A DNA stretch of 64,000 nt from Mucilaginibacter cryoferens. GTDB lineage: Bacteria > Bacteroidota > Bacteroidia > Sphingobacteriales > Sphingobacteriaceae. Below, piece after piece: positions 45,026 to 55,688 of the stretch. The translations under genes and the position numbers were made by a program. Under the pieces are notes generated by a model that searched no databases, had not been told where the DNA came from, and worked only from the letters and a program-made list of their open reading frames with translations. Positions within the stretch are counted from its first letter, which is position 1; each line of letters starts with the position of its first letter. Location: NCBI RefSeq assembly GCF_014205845.1, contig NZ_JACHCR010000027.1:41597-105596 (forward strand). Reading direction: 5' to 3'.

Positions 45026-47938
45026 TTATTGTGGGCCACCCGGACCACCTCCACCCGGACCGCCGCCGCCTGGTCCGCCACGGTCACCACGTGGCCTGTC
45101 GCCACGTACATCCTGGGTTGGCGCTTTGCCGGCAAATTTTTGCAGGCGCAGCGTAAAGGTAAGCAGGTAGTAACGGGCAAGCCTGTTAACGCTCGACTGC
45201 GTAATAGAGCTGGCTGTTGTGGTTGACGTAAAGCCTGTATTTTGATTAAACAAATCGAAACCCGAAAGCCTTATTGTTGCCACTTTGTTTTTAAGGAAAC
45301 GACGCTCGACATACAGATTTAAAATATTAGGATTGGTTACCTGGATGTTTGAAGCATAGCCATAGTTTTTTGCTTTGGTAAAATCGTAGCTAAATACCCA
45401 ATCGCCAAAATAGTTTTTGCCGTTAAGGCCAAGGTTCCATGTTCTTACGTTTGCCGAACCGTTGGTAAGGGCGTTCTGGATAGAGTTGTCGGTTTTATTG
45501 ATGTTGTAATTGGTTAAAATTTGCGCGTCAATAATGTTTGGCAAATCAACCCTGAAGCGTATTTCGGGCGTTAATACAAGGTTTTTCGCGATGTTTTTTT
45601 GTTTGGCGTCGTCAATTTCCTGTTGGGTTGCCACCAGTGGATCGGGATCAACGTTGGTTAAATAGCCAATATTGTTGGTGTAAGTAGCGGTACCATTTAA
45701 AGTAACCGAGTATTTACGTTCTTCCCATGGTTTAGAGTAGGTTAAACGGCCAGCTATGTTGTAATAGCCATCGGCATTTACGTACTGGGTTAATATCCTG
45801 TTTGATGTATTGGAAGTAATCGTGTTGGTAACTACCTGGTTTTGTATTTTCTGGTAGGTGAAATTGGCAAAAAACACATTGCCTGTTGCAAAACTAAAGT
45901 TGTTATACCTGATAGAAACATTGTTGGTAAACGCCGGGTTGAGGTTTGGATTACCCTGAACCGGGTATAGGGCGTTAGATTGATCTACCACCGGCTGAAG
46001 CTGGGTAAAGCTTGGCGCTGCATTTGAGCCGTTATAGTTAACACTAAAGGTTTGGCTGCGCGAGAAGTTATAAATAAAACGGGCTGTAGGGATAATATTA
46101 AATGCCGTTTTGTGGGTAGTAACATCGGTTACCGGCGAGCTGCCATCTAAAACCGATGGTTGCACGCCCAAACCTAAGGTGTAGTTATATTTTTTTTCAA
46201 TAAAGCGATAGTTTAAACCAACCTTGTTTGTTGTAAAAGTATAGTTGTACTGGTTGCTTAGCAGATCGTATTTATTGTAGGTGTTTGCGTTGCTTAACGT
46301 ATCTGTTTCTTTGGTGTTTATAGTAATGGAATGGTTAAAAGCATAGTTAAGCTCCAGGTAAGAGCGTTTACCCAATGGGTTAAGGTACGATACATTTGTG
46401 CCATAACTATTGGTGCGGCTATAGGTATTAATTAACTGATTCTCTGGAGCGGGTGGCACACCTGCTGTATAGTTGTAAATTGGATTTTGGTATGATGTGC
46501 TTGGGGCCGAGCTTGCCGTAACGTTGATACTTAAATTATGGCGGTTTTTAAATTTATGGTTGTACAATGCTGTAATGCCGTAATTAGGAGCTTGCGAATC
46601 GCCGGTTGTAGTTGAGTTATATGCCGAAGTTACGGCGCCTTTACGGGTTTGGCTTACGCTATCGCTTTCGTTTGTATTGGTGCTGCCGTATGAAAATGTT
46701 GGCGTAACCTTTAAATAATTAACCGTATCTGGCTTGTACTCCATATTCCAGTTAAAGCGGTGGTTTATGTTTTGATCTTTTTCAATGCTTAATTGATGCT
46801 GATCGCTTGGATTGGTTGATGAGATATTTTGCTGAAAGATATTATTATTGGTTGTAGTAGTATTATCGGCAAAGCTATAGCTACCATATACTGCCAGGTT
46901 TTTTCCCCACTGATCGCGAAAGTTTAACCCTATTGATTTGGCATCGGTAATGCCGTTTTGCGCGGTAATAAGGCTACCGTTATTGCTGCCACCACGGCCG
47001 GCGTTGCCACGGCCGCCACCGCCACCAAAACCACCGGCCCCGCCGCCGCCAACGGTACCAAAAGAGAAAGTATTAACATTGGTATTATTAATGCTTCCCT
47101 GAACCGCTATCTGCTGATCGCCGTGGAAGTTAAATACATTTAATGAGCCTATGTACCGGTTTTTATTGGGGATGTCCTGGCTTTGTGGCAAGGCATCTCT
47201 ACCATCGCCCACTGTTGCCTGGCCGGTATAGCCGTAGTTTTTATCTTTTCTGATGGTGATATTCATCACCTTTATAGGGTCGCCGGTTTTAACGCCGGTT
47301 ATATTGGCCTGGTCGCCGTAATCATCAATCATCTGTATGTTTTCGATGATATCGGCAGGCAGGTTTTTGGTAGCGCTTTGTACATCGCCGCCCATATAAT
47401 CTTTACCATTTATACGCACTTTGGTAACTTGTTTGCCCTGGGTGGTAATATTTCCGTTTACATCTACATCAACGCCGGGTAGTTTTTTGATCAGATCTTC
47501 TGTTGGCGCATTTTCACGCACCTTGTAAGCGGCTGCATTGTATACAACGGTATCCTCCTTCAGTGTAATGGGGTTAGCGGCGCCAATAATATTTACCTGC
47601 CCAAGTTGGTTTGTTTCGGCCTTTAAAAGTATCAGGCCCAGGTCAACAGGTTTGCCGGTATCATCAAGCGAAAAATGTTTTTTAACAGATGTAAAGCCTA
47701 TAGATGATATGGTGAGTGTTATGGTTTTACCTTTAACACCAGGGAAGTTAAATTTGCCATTTGCATCTGCAATGGTTAGCGTGCTATCGCCGGTATTGCT
47801 TACCAGCTTAACACTGCTACCGGGCAAGGTTAGCTTTGTGGTATCGGCAATGGTGCCACTTACATCGCGGGCTGTTTGCGCGTGTGCGCCAAGGATGCTT
47901 AATAAAAAAATACTTACGATTAAAAAAAGGGGTTTCAT
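45026..47938 (-). CDS. outer-membrane beta-barrel protein with carboxypeptidase-like and plug domains
   Basis: A 970-residue TonB-receptor-like protein of the OMP beta-barrel family. After the signal peptide (leader ending GAHAQ) there is a carboxypeptidase regulatory-like domain (residues about 24-110), a plug-like domain (DTVVYNAAAYKVRENAPTED, GDVQSATKNLPADIIENIQM) and a large barrel. Two Gly-rich stretches stand out: GGGGAGGFGGGGGRGNAGRG in an early loop and a Gly/Pro/Arg tail at the C-terminus (GPGGGGPGGGGPGGPQ). The tail replaces the usual terminal aromatic strand signal. Cargo is unknown and no SusD is adjacent. Confidence 0.88.
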   Translation of the reverse strand: MKPLFLIVSIFLLSILGAHAQTARDVSGTIADTTKLTLPGSSVKLVSNTGDSTLTIADANGKFNFPGVKGKTITLTISSIGFTSVKKHFSLDDTGKPVDLGLILLKAETNQLGQVNIIGAANPITLKEDTVVYNAAAYKVRENAPTEDLIKKLPGVDVDVNGNITTQGKQVTKVRINGKDYMGGDVQSATKNLPADIIENIQMIDDYGDQANITGVKTGDPIKVMNITIRKDKNYGYTGQATVGDGRDALPQSQDIPNKNRYIGSLNVFNFHGDQQIAVQGSINNTNVNTFSFGTVGGGGAGGFGGGGGRGNAGRGGSNNGSLITAQNGITDAKSIGLNFRDQWGKNLAVYGSYSFADNTTTTNNNIFQQNISSTNPSDQHQLSIEKDQNINHRFNWNMEYKPDTVNYLKVTPTFSYGSTNTNESDSVSQTRKGAVTSAYNSTTTGDSQAPNYGITALYNHKFKNRHNLSINVTASSAPSTSYQNPIYNYTAGVPPAPENQLINTYSRTNSYGTNVSYLNPLGKRSYLELNYAFNHSITINTKETDTLSNANTYNKYDLLSNQYNYTFTTNKVGLNYRFIEKKYNYTLGLGVQPSVLDGSSPVTDVTTHKTAFNIIPTARFIYNFSRSQTFSVNYNGSNAAPSFTQLQPVVDQSNALYPVQGNPNLNPAFTNNVSIRYNNFSFATGNVFFANFTYQKIQNQVVTNTITSNTSNRILTQYVNADGYYNIAGRLTYSKPWEERKYSVTLNGTATYTNNIGYLTNVDPDPLVATQQEIDDAKQKNIAKNLVLTPEIRFRVDLPNIIDAQILTNYNINKTDNSIQNALTNGSANVRTWNLGLNGKNYFGDWVFSYDFTKAKNYGYASNIQVTNPNILNLYVERRFLKNKVATIRLSGFDLFNQNTGFTSTTTASSITQSSVNRLARYYLLTFTLRLQKFAGKAPTQDVRGDRPRGDRGGPGGGGPGGGGPGGPQ

Positions 47939-48096
47939 GATGTATGTTTAGCTACAAGTGTTTTCTGGTTTTTGATTATAGACACAATTAAAGTACAAAT
48001 GTTCAACATATAAAGGGTTTATTATTTAATAAACATATAATTGTTACACGTGCGCCTGTTAAATGCCTATCAATCATATTATTGTTACATATATAC

Positions 48097-48124
48097 AAAA
48101 AAAGCCAGGCATTGCCTGGCTTTT
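48097..48124 (-). terminator. terminator of the collagen-like gene
   Basis: AAAAGCCAGGC pairs with GCCTGGCTTTT over a 3-nt loop. On the minus strand it is followed by a T-run, 30 bp after the stop codon. Confidence 0.8.
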
Positions 48125-48153
48125 GGGTTTTTATAAGATCAGTCGTGTTTTTA

Positions 48154-49071
<918 letters not shown>

Positions 49072-49185
49072 TTATCGATTGCGGGTTTGCCTATGGAGTT
49101 ATCAAGATGTTTGCCAAACAAATGTTAAAAAAAGGATACAACAAAATGCGAAACCATTTCGTTATACTTAAAAAGCATTTAACCC

Positions 49186-49458
49186 ATGAACAACATCAGC
49201 CATAATTTACATGCAAAAGTCCACCATTGGATAGATGCTATCGGTTTCAGGCTCAACGCCTCACAAACAAACCGTAAAAGCAATGTTACAATCAATCATT
49301 ATTTTTTTGAAACCTTCAATTTCTTTGAAAAAGCCAAAAGAAATCATCCCGAGAGCACAAAGTTTCTTTGCTTTGATACTTACGGCGAAACAATTAACGT
49401 AAGATCGCTGCTCGATTTACAGGTAGCTTTTTTTGAAAATATTAGCCAGCTTAAATAA
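49186..49458 (+). CDS. small protein of unknown function
   Basis: A 90-residue protein rich in Asn, His and Phe (HHWIDAIGFRLNASQTNRKS, HYFFETFNFFEKAKRNHPES). It has no signal peptide or membrane segment and no recognised family. The ATG follows a 200-bp gap and a terminator follows the gene, so it looks like a real monocistronic gene. Confidence 0.55.
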   Translation: MNNISHNLHAKVHHWIDAIGFRLNASQTNRKSNVTINHYFFETFNFFEKAKRNHPESTKFLCFDTYGETINVRSLLDLQVAFFENISQLK

Positions 49459-49532
49459 TACCGCCATTATTGCTGATGTAATTTCTGGTAGAAATATAGC
49501 TTAGCCAGCGTTATTGTACGCCACTCCCCATA

Positions 49533-49567
49533 AAAAAGCCTGCTTAAAATCACTAAGCAGGCTTTTT
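49533..49567. terminator. bidirectional terminator
   Basis: A 14-bp stem AAAAAGCCTGCTTA / TAAGCAGGCTTTTT with a 7-nt loop lies between convergent genes. Confidence 0.85.
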
Positions 49568-49595
49568 AAGAAGAAAAGTTTAGGGTAGCAACCAA

Positions 49596-52241
49596 TTAGT
49601 TATCAACATTTGTTTTTGGCCAGCAATTTATATAGCCTTTTCCGGCATTAATATTCATTATCTCTTCGGTATTTATACCTCTTATAGCACTACCGCCCGG
49701 CAGGTTAACAATTGGGCGGGTGGGGTTTAAGGCTTCTTTTATGCGGAGTTTTAAATCGGCGTAGTGTGCTGCTGTTAGGGCATCGCCACCTTTTGGCATG
49801 CCTGAGTCGATTTTTTTCAATTCCACACGTATCATTGGCCTTATATCAGACAGGGCCATGTTTATTGGCGTTAGACCATAATACGCAAGCGCCTGAGCCG
49901 GGAAACCAGGGATGCCCCTAAAATCGTCGGATAGCAAACTTCTCAGATTTTCAATATAACCGCGTTGCAGGTTGCGCTTAAACGCATCGGGCTTACCGGC
50001 TGTAAAAATACCCGGGCGTAAGTCATTCAACAGATTGGCAACAGTGTAAGCGGCGCTGCCATTTTTGGCCTCGTTATCATACATGCGGGCAAGGCGCGAT
50101 TGGCTTAGCACATTGGCCAATACACTAACCTGTAAGCCTTTAATGCGGTTGTACATTACGCCGTTATCAAACTTGCTCAGTTCGGCTTTGTCAATAAGCC
50201 AGTAAGGAGTAGTAAATATTTGTTTGTTTAAAAATGCTACAGCATCGCTTTGCAGGTTTTTGCTCACAAAATCATATACCGGGCCTTTTTGGTCATAAGT
50301 TTTAAAATTCTCATTCATGCCGCCAATGTTGGTGGTTACATGGCCCATGTAACGGTAAAACTGACCAATAACTTCGTTATACAACTCGCTTACATCGTCG
50401 TAGTCGGCATTTTTCTGGTATGTCCATTTTTCGAGGTTGGGTAAAATGCGCTTTAAGTTGGCAATTCCGTAAGTGCTGGCTTTCATTGCGTTATCGCCCA
50501 GATCTTCGTTTTGCAGGCGCGGATCGATAGATGTGCCCTGGCGGCCGAAGTAGTAGAGTGGATTGCCTGCCTTTTTGTTGGTCCAATCGGCAAGTACATC
50601 TTTTTCCTGCCCTGGTGTTTTATTGCCCGGGAACCAGCTATAGCCCCATTTTATAGCCCAAAGATCGTATTCGCCAATTTGAGGGTACAGGTGCGTAACG
50701 CCATCGCCGGGTTGGGCTATGTAGTTAAAGCGGGCATAATCCATAATAGACGGTGCAGTGCCGTGTTTATCGGTAAATGATTTTGAACGTAAAGAATCTA
50801 CCGGATAAGCGTAGCTAGAACCAAAGTTGTGTGGTAAACCCAGGGTGTGACCAATTTCGTGCGATGATACAAAGCGAATCAGTTCGCCCATTTGCTCATC
50901 GGTAAACTGGGCCTTGCGTACGGCCGGGTTAACTGCCGCGGTTTGTATCAGGTACCAATCGCGCAGTAAATTCATTACATTATGGTACCACCCAACGTGG
51001 CTCTCCAATATTTCGCCGGTACGCGGATCGGAAATGTGTGGTCCGTAAGCGTTCTCAACATCAGAAGCAAAGTAGCGTATAACGCTGTAGCGCGAATCTT
51101 CGGTGCTAAACTCGGGATCTTCTTTTTTAGTTGGCGCTACCTTACCTATTATAGCGTTTTTAAAACCGGCAGCTTCAAATGCCTTGTTCCAGTCGTTTAC
51201 ACCTGCAATAAGGTATGGTACCCATTTTTTGGGCGTAGCCGGATCAATGTAGTATACAATTTGTTTTTTTGGCTCAACCAGTTCGCCTTTGGCATAAGCA
51301 ACAGGGTCTTTAGGCTCCAGTTTCCAACGATGAATGTAAGCTGTTACTTCTGATTTTTGCTTATCGGTACCATAATCTGTTTGGCGCTGGCCAAAAAAAC
51401 CAACCCTAACATCGCTGATGCGGGGCTTCATAGGCGTTTTGGGCAATAATACCATGGAGGTATTTAACTCAAAAGTTAAGGCACCTGTGCTATTATCAGT
51501 AGGCGATTCGCCAGAGCGGTATGTTTTTAAAGTATGCGCTTCCAAATTAAGGGGGAAGCTTTTAATGGTATCGATATAGGAGCGGGCGCCATCAACACCC
51601 GAAATTTTGTAAGCTTTTTTTACATCATCAGATAAACCGATGGCCGATATATCGCCATTATAAAAATCGGTTACATCTATTAAAACGCCTGTGGTATCTT
51701 TATTAAATGCTTTAATATCAAAAGATTGTAAAACGGCATCAAGGTTTGAATTTTTTACCGAAGCGTACATGTCTGATGTGCTATCGGCCCTGATAGAATA
51801 GCTGGGTACTCTGATAAATATTTGCTTATCCCTACGCTCCCATTTCCATACCTGGTCATTAAGTTCTTCGCCGCCATATTGCTGGCCAAATGTGCGTAAG
51901 CCTCCCGGGGTTTTTACAAAACGGGTTACCACCAGCATTTCGCGGTTTAATAACGAATCCGGAATTTCGAAGTAATATTTGCCATCAACTTTATAGGTGT
52001 TAAAAAGGCCGCTATCGGCTTTTATTTTACCGGTTATCAGATCGCTAAATTTTTTGATGCCCTCTTTTTTGGGTGGAGTGCCAACGGTGGCAGTTGCAGT
52101 TGCACCACCGGGGCCGGTGGTTGTTTTAAGGGTTAAAGTTTGATTGGCCGTTTGTTTTTTAGTAGCGCAGGAAGCCGCTAAAACAGCCAACATAAATGCA
52201 GCGCCACGCATATACTGGCCTGCTACAGGTTTTCTCTTCAT
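49596..52241 (-). CDS. zinc-dependent metalloprotease lipoprotein (DUF5117/DUF5118 type)
   Basis: An 881-residue lipoprotein (leader ending LAASC) whose zinc site is HEIGHTLGLPHNFGSS, an extended HExxHxxGxxH metzincin motif with the third His supplied. The flanking SIMDYARFNYIAQPGDGV region resembles the Met-turn. Large N-terminal regions (KVDGKYYFEIPDSLLNREML, LRTFGQQYGGEELNDQVWKW) match Bacteroidota DUF5117/5118 proteins. It is probably a periplasmic or surface protease. A retropepsin-like gene lies 85 bp upstream on the same strand. Confidence 0.88.
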   Translation of the reverse strand: MKRKPVAGQYMRGAAFMLAVLAASCATKKQTANQTLTLKTTTGPGGATATATVGTPPKKEGIKKFSDLITGKIKADSGLFNTYKVDGKYYFEIPDSLLNREMLVVTRFVKTPGGLRTFGQQYGGEELNDQVWKWERRDKQIFIRVPSYSIRADSTSDMYASVKNSNLDAVLQSFDIKAFNKDTTGVLIDVTDFYNGDISAIGLSDDVKKAYKISGVDGARSYIDTIKSFPLNLEAHTLKTYRSGESPTDNSTGALTFELNTSMVLLPKTPMKPRISDVRVGFFGQRQTDYGTDKQKSEVTAYIHRWKLEPKDPVAYAKGELVEPKKQIVYYIDPATPKKWVPYLIAGVNDWNKAFEAAGFKNAIIGKVAPTKKEDPEFSTEDSRYSVIRYFASDVENAYGPHISDPRTGEILESHVGWYHNVMNLLRDWYLIQTAAVNPAVRKAQFTDEQMGELIRFVSSHEIGHTLGLPHNFGSSYAYPVDSLRSKSFTDKHGTAPSIMDYARFNYIAQPGDGVTHLYPQIGEYDLWAIKWGYSWFPGNKTPGQEKDVLADWTNKKAGNPLYYFGRQGTSIDPRLQNEDLGDNAMKASTYGIANLKRILPNLEKWTYQKNADYDDVSELYNEVIGQFYRYMGHVTTNIGGMNENFKTYDQKGPVYDFVSKNLQSDAVAFLNKQIFTTPYWLIDKAELSKFDNGVMYNRIKGLQVSVLANVLSQSRLARMYDNEAKNGSAAYTVANLLNDLRPGIFTAGKPDAFKRNLQRGYIENLRSLLSDDFRGIPGFPAQALAYYGLTPINMALSDIRPMIRVELKKIDSGMPKGGDALTAAHYADLKLRIKEALNPTRPIVNLPGGSAIRGINTEEIMNINAGKGYINCWPKTNVDN

Positions 52242-52326
52242 TTAATACTATAGTTTAAACGTAAACTTATGCAAAAGTTTGCCCTTTTTAATAAAACAGG
52301 TGCTTAAATAGTAAAAGAATGCGCGG

Positions 52327-53574
52327 TTATATGCGGCGTTTTAAGGTAAGTACAACCTTATCGAGTTTTTTATCGTGGTAAACATCCAGCAAAAGGCTTC
52401 TGTCGTTTTTTGAACGGAATAATTCATCAATTTCTTCCAGGCTCATTTTTGAAACCGGCTTAAAGTTTATGGATAATATCTCATCGTCTTTTTCGAGGCC
52501 TATCTCATCCCCTGCCGAACCTGGCTCCACCCGGTTAATAATTATCCTGTCTAAATTATTACCGGCAGCATAATATTCAAGGCCGCTCATATCGTGCTCA
52601 AATGGGTCTTTAAAATTATTGCCAGGCTTTAGATACATGCTGTTGCCGGTATAATCAAATATAACCGAGAACCGCTTGAGCACGCCAATACCCAGGTTGC
52701 CGTCTCGTGGTGTAGATAGGTGGTTTTGGTTGTTCCCTTCGTCGGGCAGGGAGGCTATGATCCCTTTAATTTTAAATTTGCCAATTTCAAGGGCATCTAA
52801 CCGGGCTATATAACCATTAATTGGTCCGTTTAGGCCAATGCCCAGGTTAGCCGAAGAAATGAATTTTTGCGGCAGGCCATATGTAGATATGATCTTTTCT
52901 AACGAAACCGGGTGGCCGGCACCAAGGTCGATAACCAGCTTGGTTTTAACTTCCTGGCCGCTCTGTAAAATGGCCTTGCCTATTACATAAGGTTTGCGAT
53001 CTTCTACAGTAATGGGCACCTGTGTGCCTTTTCTGAAAACTTTAAGATCCTTAGGGCGGGTAACGGTTATGGTGCTGTCCTGGAAGCTGATCTTAACGGC
53101 AAGGTTATTAAAAAACTCGTACCCCAGCAGCCCATGTATGGGCATGCCCGCATAACCCGATAAGCTGAAAAGGTCTTTTTTAAGAATAGCCGCGGCCACA
53201 TCATAACTAACCAGGCCCGGAATATTTATATTTAAGGCAGATGTTACATAAGCTTCGGCATCGGCGCCTTCGCCAAGGCCGGGAATTTTTAGGGTACGCT
53301 TGTTGAGTACTGCTATAGAATCGGCCAATTTAGGGTCGGTGATGATCATGAGGCCAACTCCGGTATCTAAAATAAAATTAAATGGTCCTTTGTTGTTGAT
53401 GCTTAACTTTATCACCATAAGGTTGCGCACCAGGCGAAAAGGAATGGTTACTTTTTTTTTACGCGCATCAAGGTCAAAGTACTGCGCACGTGATTTAGTG
53501 AAACAAAATAACAGTAAGCACAACAGCCATAACGCGCGCAAATACTTGGTTTTATGAAATAGCTTGAGTAACAA
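52327..53574 (-). CDS. retropepsin-like aspartic protease with PDZ domain
   Basis: A 415-residue exported or membrane-anchored protein (hydrophobic leader at about residues 13-26) with two aspartic protease half-domains. The first active-site motif is DTG (70-72 in FILDTGVG); the second is DLG (216-218 in LVIDLGAGH), where DTG or DSG is usual. Residues about 330-415 form a PDZ domain (IIINRVEPGSAGDEIGLEKD). The only start giving the leader is TTG at 53574. It is adjacent to a metalloprotease gene, so a joint role in envelope proteolysis is possible. Confidence 0.82.
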   Translation of the reverse strand: MLLKLFHKTKYLRALWLLCLLLFCFTKSRAQYFDLDARKKKVTIPFRLVRNLMVIKLSINNKGPFNFILDTGVGLMIITDPKLADSIAVLNKRTLKIPGLGEGADAEAYVTSALNINIPGLVSYDVAAAILKKDLFSLSGYAGMPIHGLLGYEFFNNLAVKISFQDSTITVTRPKDLKVFRKGTQVPITVEDRKPYVIGKAILQSGQEVKTKLVIDLGAGHPVSLEKIISTYGLPQKFISSANLGIGLNGPINGYIARLDALEIGKFKIKGIIASLPDEGNNQNHLSTPRDGNLGIGVLKRFSVIFDYTGNSMYLKPGNNFKDPFEHDMSGLEYYAAGNNLDRIIINRVEPGSAGDEIGLEKDDEILSINFKPVSKMSLEEIDELFRSKNDRSLLLDVYHDKKLDKVVLTLKRRI

Positions 53575-53633
53575 TTTGGTATAGTTGGTAATATTAAATT
53601 TACAACATTAATTGGTTAAATAAATAAATATTT

Positions 53634-54959
53634 ATGCGAAGCACAACATTTACGTTTCTGATAACGATTGGTTGTTTATTATTGGGGAGTTGCAGTATTA
53701 AAAGCCATTCTGTTAATAAACGAAAGATAAAAAAGCAGTTTGAGCAATCGCAGATCTCCAATGATCATTTTACCGGTTTTGCTTTATACGATATGGACGA
53801 GAAAAAGATGGTATTTGAGCTTAACTCCGATAAATATTTTACCCCGGCATCCAACACCAAGCTGTTTACTTTTTATACCTGCCTTAAAATGCTGGGCGAT
53901 TCGATACCCGCTCTCAGGTACGAGGTACATAGCGATTCGCTGGTGTTTTGGGGTACCGGCGACCCATCGTTTTTACATAGCGACCTGAAAGGAGTTAAAG
54001 GGCTGAAATTTTTGCAAAGGAGTGATAAAAATATTTACTGGTCTACAACCGGCTATACAGGTGGCTTTTTTGGACCAGGCTGGGCTTGGGATGATTATAA
54101 CGACGATTACCAGCAGGAGTTAAACGCTTTCCCGATAGAAGATAACGAGGTGTTGTTATATGCCGATAGCGACGGCAACATGCAGGTTAAACCCAATTAT
54201 TTTAAACGTTTTTTAACCCGCGACCCTGATTTTAAGCCCACCGCGTTTAAGGTACAGCGCAATTTTTTAACCAACCAGTTTGTTTATCCCCAAACAGATA
54301 TCCCTAAAAAATTTACACAGCTGGTGCCCTGGAAAACAAGTGATATAATTACCAAGGCTTTGCTGGAGGATACGCTGAAAAAGCCTGTTTACCTAACTCA
54401 AATGCCCATGAGCAGCAAGGCAAAAGTTATTTACAATGCCAATGCCGATTCTGTTTATCGCCGGATGCTGCAACCGAGTGATAATTTTATTGCCGGGCAG
54501 CTGTTGCTGGTTTGCTCGTCGGTAAAGTTTAATATGCTCAACACCGACTCGGTTATCGCTTATTCGAAAAAATATTTTTTAAATGATTTGCCCGACGAGC
54601 CACAATGGGCAGATGGATCGGGCCTGTCTCGCTACAATTTGTTTACGCCCCGCAGCATTGTAAAACTGCTATGCAAAATTAGCGACGAAATGAAAAACGA
54701 TTCGCTTTTACACAGCCTGATGCCCATTGGCGGCGTTGCGGGCACTATTAAGAACGCCTACAAAACCGATAAAGGTAAACCCTTTGTTTGGGCAAAAACA
54801 GGCTCGTTATCCAACAATCATAATCAAAGCGGCTACCTCATAACCCGTAAAGGCAAACGCCTGGCCTTCTCGTTCATGAATAACAATTTTACCCGGCCCG
54901 CTAAGGATATCAGGAATGAAATGGTGCGGGTAATAACGTGGATACATGAAGCGTATTAG
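53634..54959 (+). CDS. dacB: D-alanyl-D-alanine carboxypeptidase/endopeptidase, PBP4 (S13) family
   Basis: A 441-residue lipoprotein (leader ending LLGSC, Cys20) that trims or opens peptidoglycan cross-links. The penicillin-binding motifs are present: SxxK as Ser73-Lys76 in PASNTKLFT, SxN in the GSGLSRYNLFTPR segment and KTG in VWAKTGSLSNNHNQSGY. The gene is followed directly by a C-rich palindrome. The dacB symbol reflects family membership rather than shown activity. Confidence 0.88.
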   Translation: MRSTTFTFLITIGCLLLGSCSIKSHSVNKRKIKKQFEQSQISNDHFTGFALYDMDEKKMVFELNSDKYFTPASNTKLFTFYTCLKMLGDSIPALRYEVHSDSLVFWGTGDPSFLHSDLKGVKGLKFLQRSDKNIYWSTTGYTGGFFGPGWAWDDYNDDYQQELNAFPIEDNEVLLYADSDGNMQVKPNYFKRFLTRDPDFKPTAFKVQRNFLTNQFVYPQTDIPKKFTQLVPWKTSDIITKALLEDTLKKPVYLTQMPMSSKAKVIYNANADSVYRRMLQPSDNFIAGQLLLVCSSVKFNMLNTDSVIAYSKKYFLNDLPDEPQWADGSGLSRYNLFTPRSIVKLLCKISDEMKNDSLLHSLMPIGGVAGTIKNAYKTDKGKPFVWAKTGSLSNNHNQSGYLITRKGKRLAFSFMNNNFTRPAKDIRNEMVRVITWIHEAY

Positions 54960-55041
54960 CCCCCTCTAAATCTCCCCCGGGAGGGGAGACTTTTATTTGA
55001 TTTTCAAAGCCCTCCCTCCCGGGGAGGGTTGGGTGGGGCTT
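54959..55041. repeat. C-rich palindrome between dacB and the next gene
   Basis: GCCCCCTCTAAATCTCCCCC and onward on the left is mirrored on the right by a G-rich arm ending GGGTTGGGTGGGGCTTA, around a short AT-rich loop. It belongs to the same family as 1511-1599 and abuts two convergent stop codons. Confidence 0.7.
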
Positions 55042-55606
55042 AATTAAGCCTCTTCACCATTTGCTCTTCTACTTTTTTAAACACCTGGATGGGTTTCAGG
55101 CTTCGCCAGCCCAGGTCATCAAGCTGGCCGCCAAAGTTGATGTAGTAGTCTATATTGTTGCGTTTAAACTCGTCTATCACATGGTCGCGAAAGTTGATGC
55201 CCGCTATCCAGCCATCTTCAATATCCTGAAACCACTCTTCGTAATAGCAATCATCAGATGAATGGTAGTTGAGGATGTTTTCGCCAATGAGTATAAAATA
55301 AGTGATGCCGTTGTCAATCATCAGTTCTAATATCTCGCGCTTTAGCATCATGATATCGTTATTGATAGCATCGTTCCATTCGCCTATAAATTCAATAATG
55401 GTGTAGCCCTTTTCGTAATCGGCATACAGCACTTTCATGTACAGGGTATTAGAGCCAAATGAATCCCATTGCGGATGCAGCAGGTAGTTATATACCTGCT
55501 TATCAAACTCAAACTCACTATACTCGGTAGCATAAAAGGGCGAATACTCGTCCTCTGCGGCTATGTAGTCGTCTCTCCAGCGGTAATATGGTTCTATCTC
55601 GTGCAT
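55040..55606 (-). CDS. conserved protein of unknown function
   Basis: A 188-residue acidic, aromatic-rich soluble protein (YRWRDDYIAAEDEYSPFYAT, NDIMMLKREILELMIDNGIT, FILIGENILNYHSSDDCYYE, EDGWIAGINFRDHVIDEFKR). There is no signal peptide or membrane segment. I do not recognise a domain. The ATG at 55606 is preferred to a GTG four codons upstream. Confidence 0.7.
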   Translation of the reverse strand: MHEIEPYYRWRDDYIAAEDEYSPFYATEYSEFEFDKQVYNYLLHPQWDSFGSNTLYMKVLYADYEKGYTIIEFIGEWNDAINNDIMMLKREILELMIDNGITYFILIGENILNYHSSDDCYYEEWFQDIEDGWIAGINFRDHVIDEFKRNNIDYYINFGGQLDDLGWRSLKPIQVFKKVEEQMVKRLN

Positions 55607-55688
55607 TGTTCTCTTCACTTTTTTGTCTGAATCCGAATCCTCAGAATTTAAGAATTAGCAGAATCAAGCTCAAAACATTTTCAAATTT

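Noticed and set aside
54959..55041. Terminator between dacB and the next gene
   Set aside because: The palindrome is G/C-rich but lacks a T-run and matches a dispersed repeat, so it is listed as a repeat.
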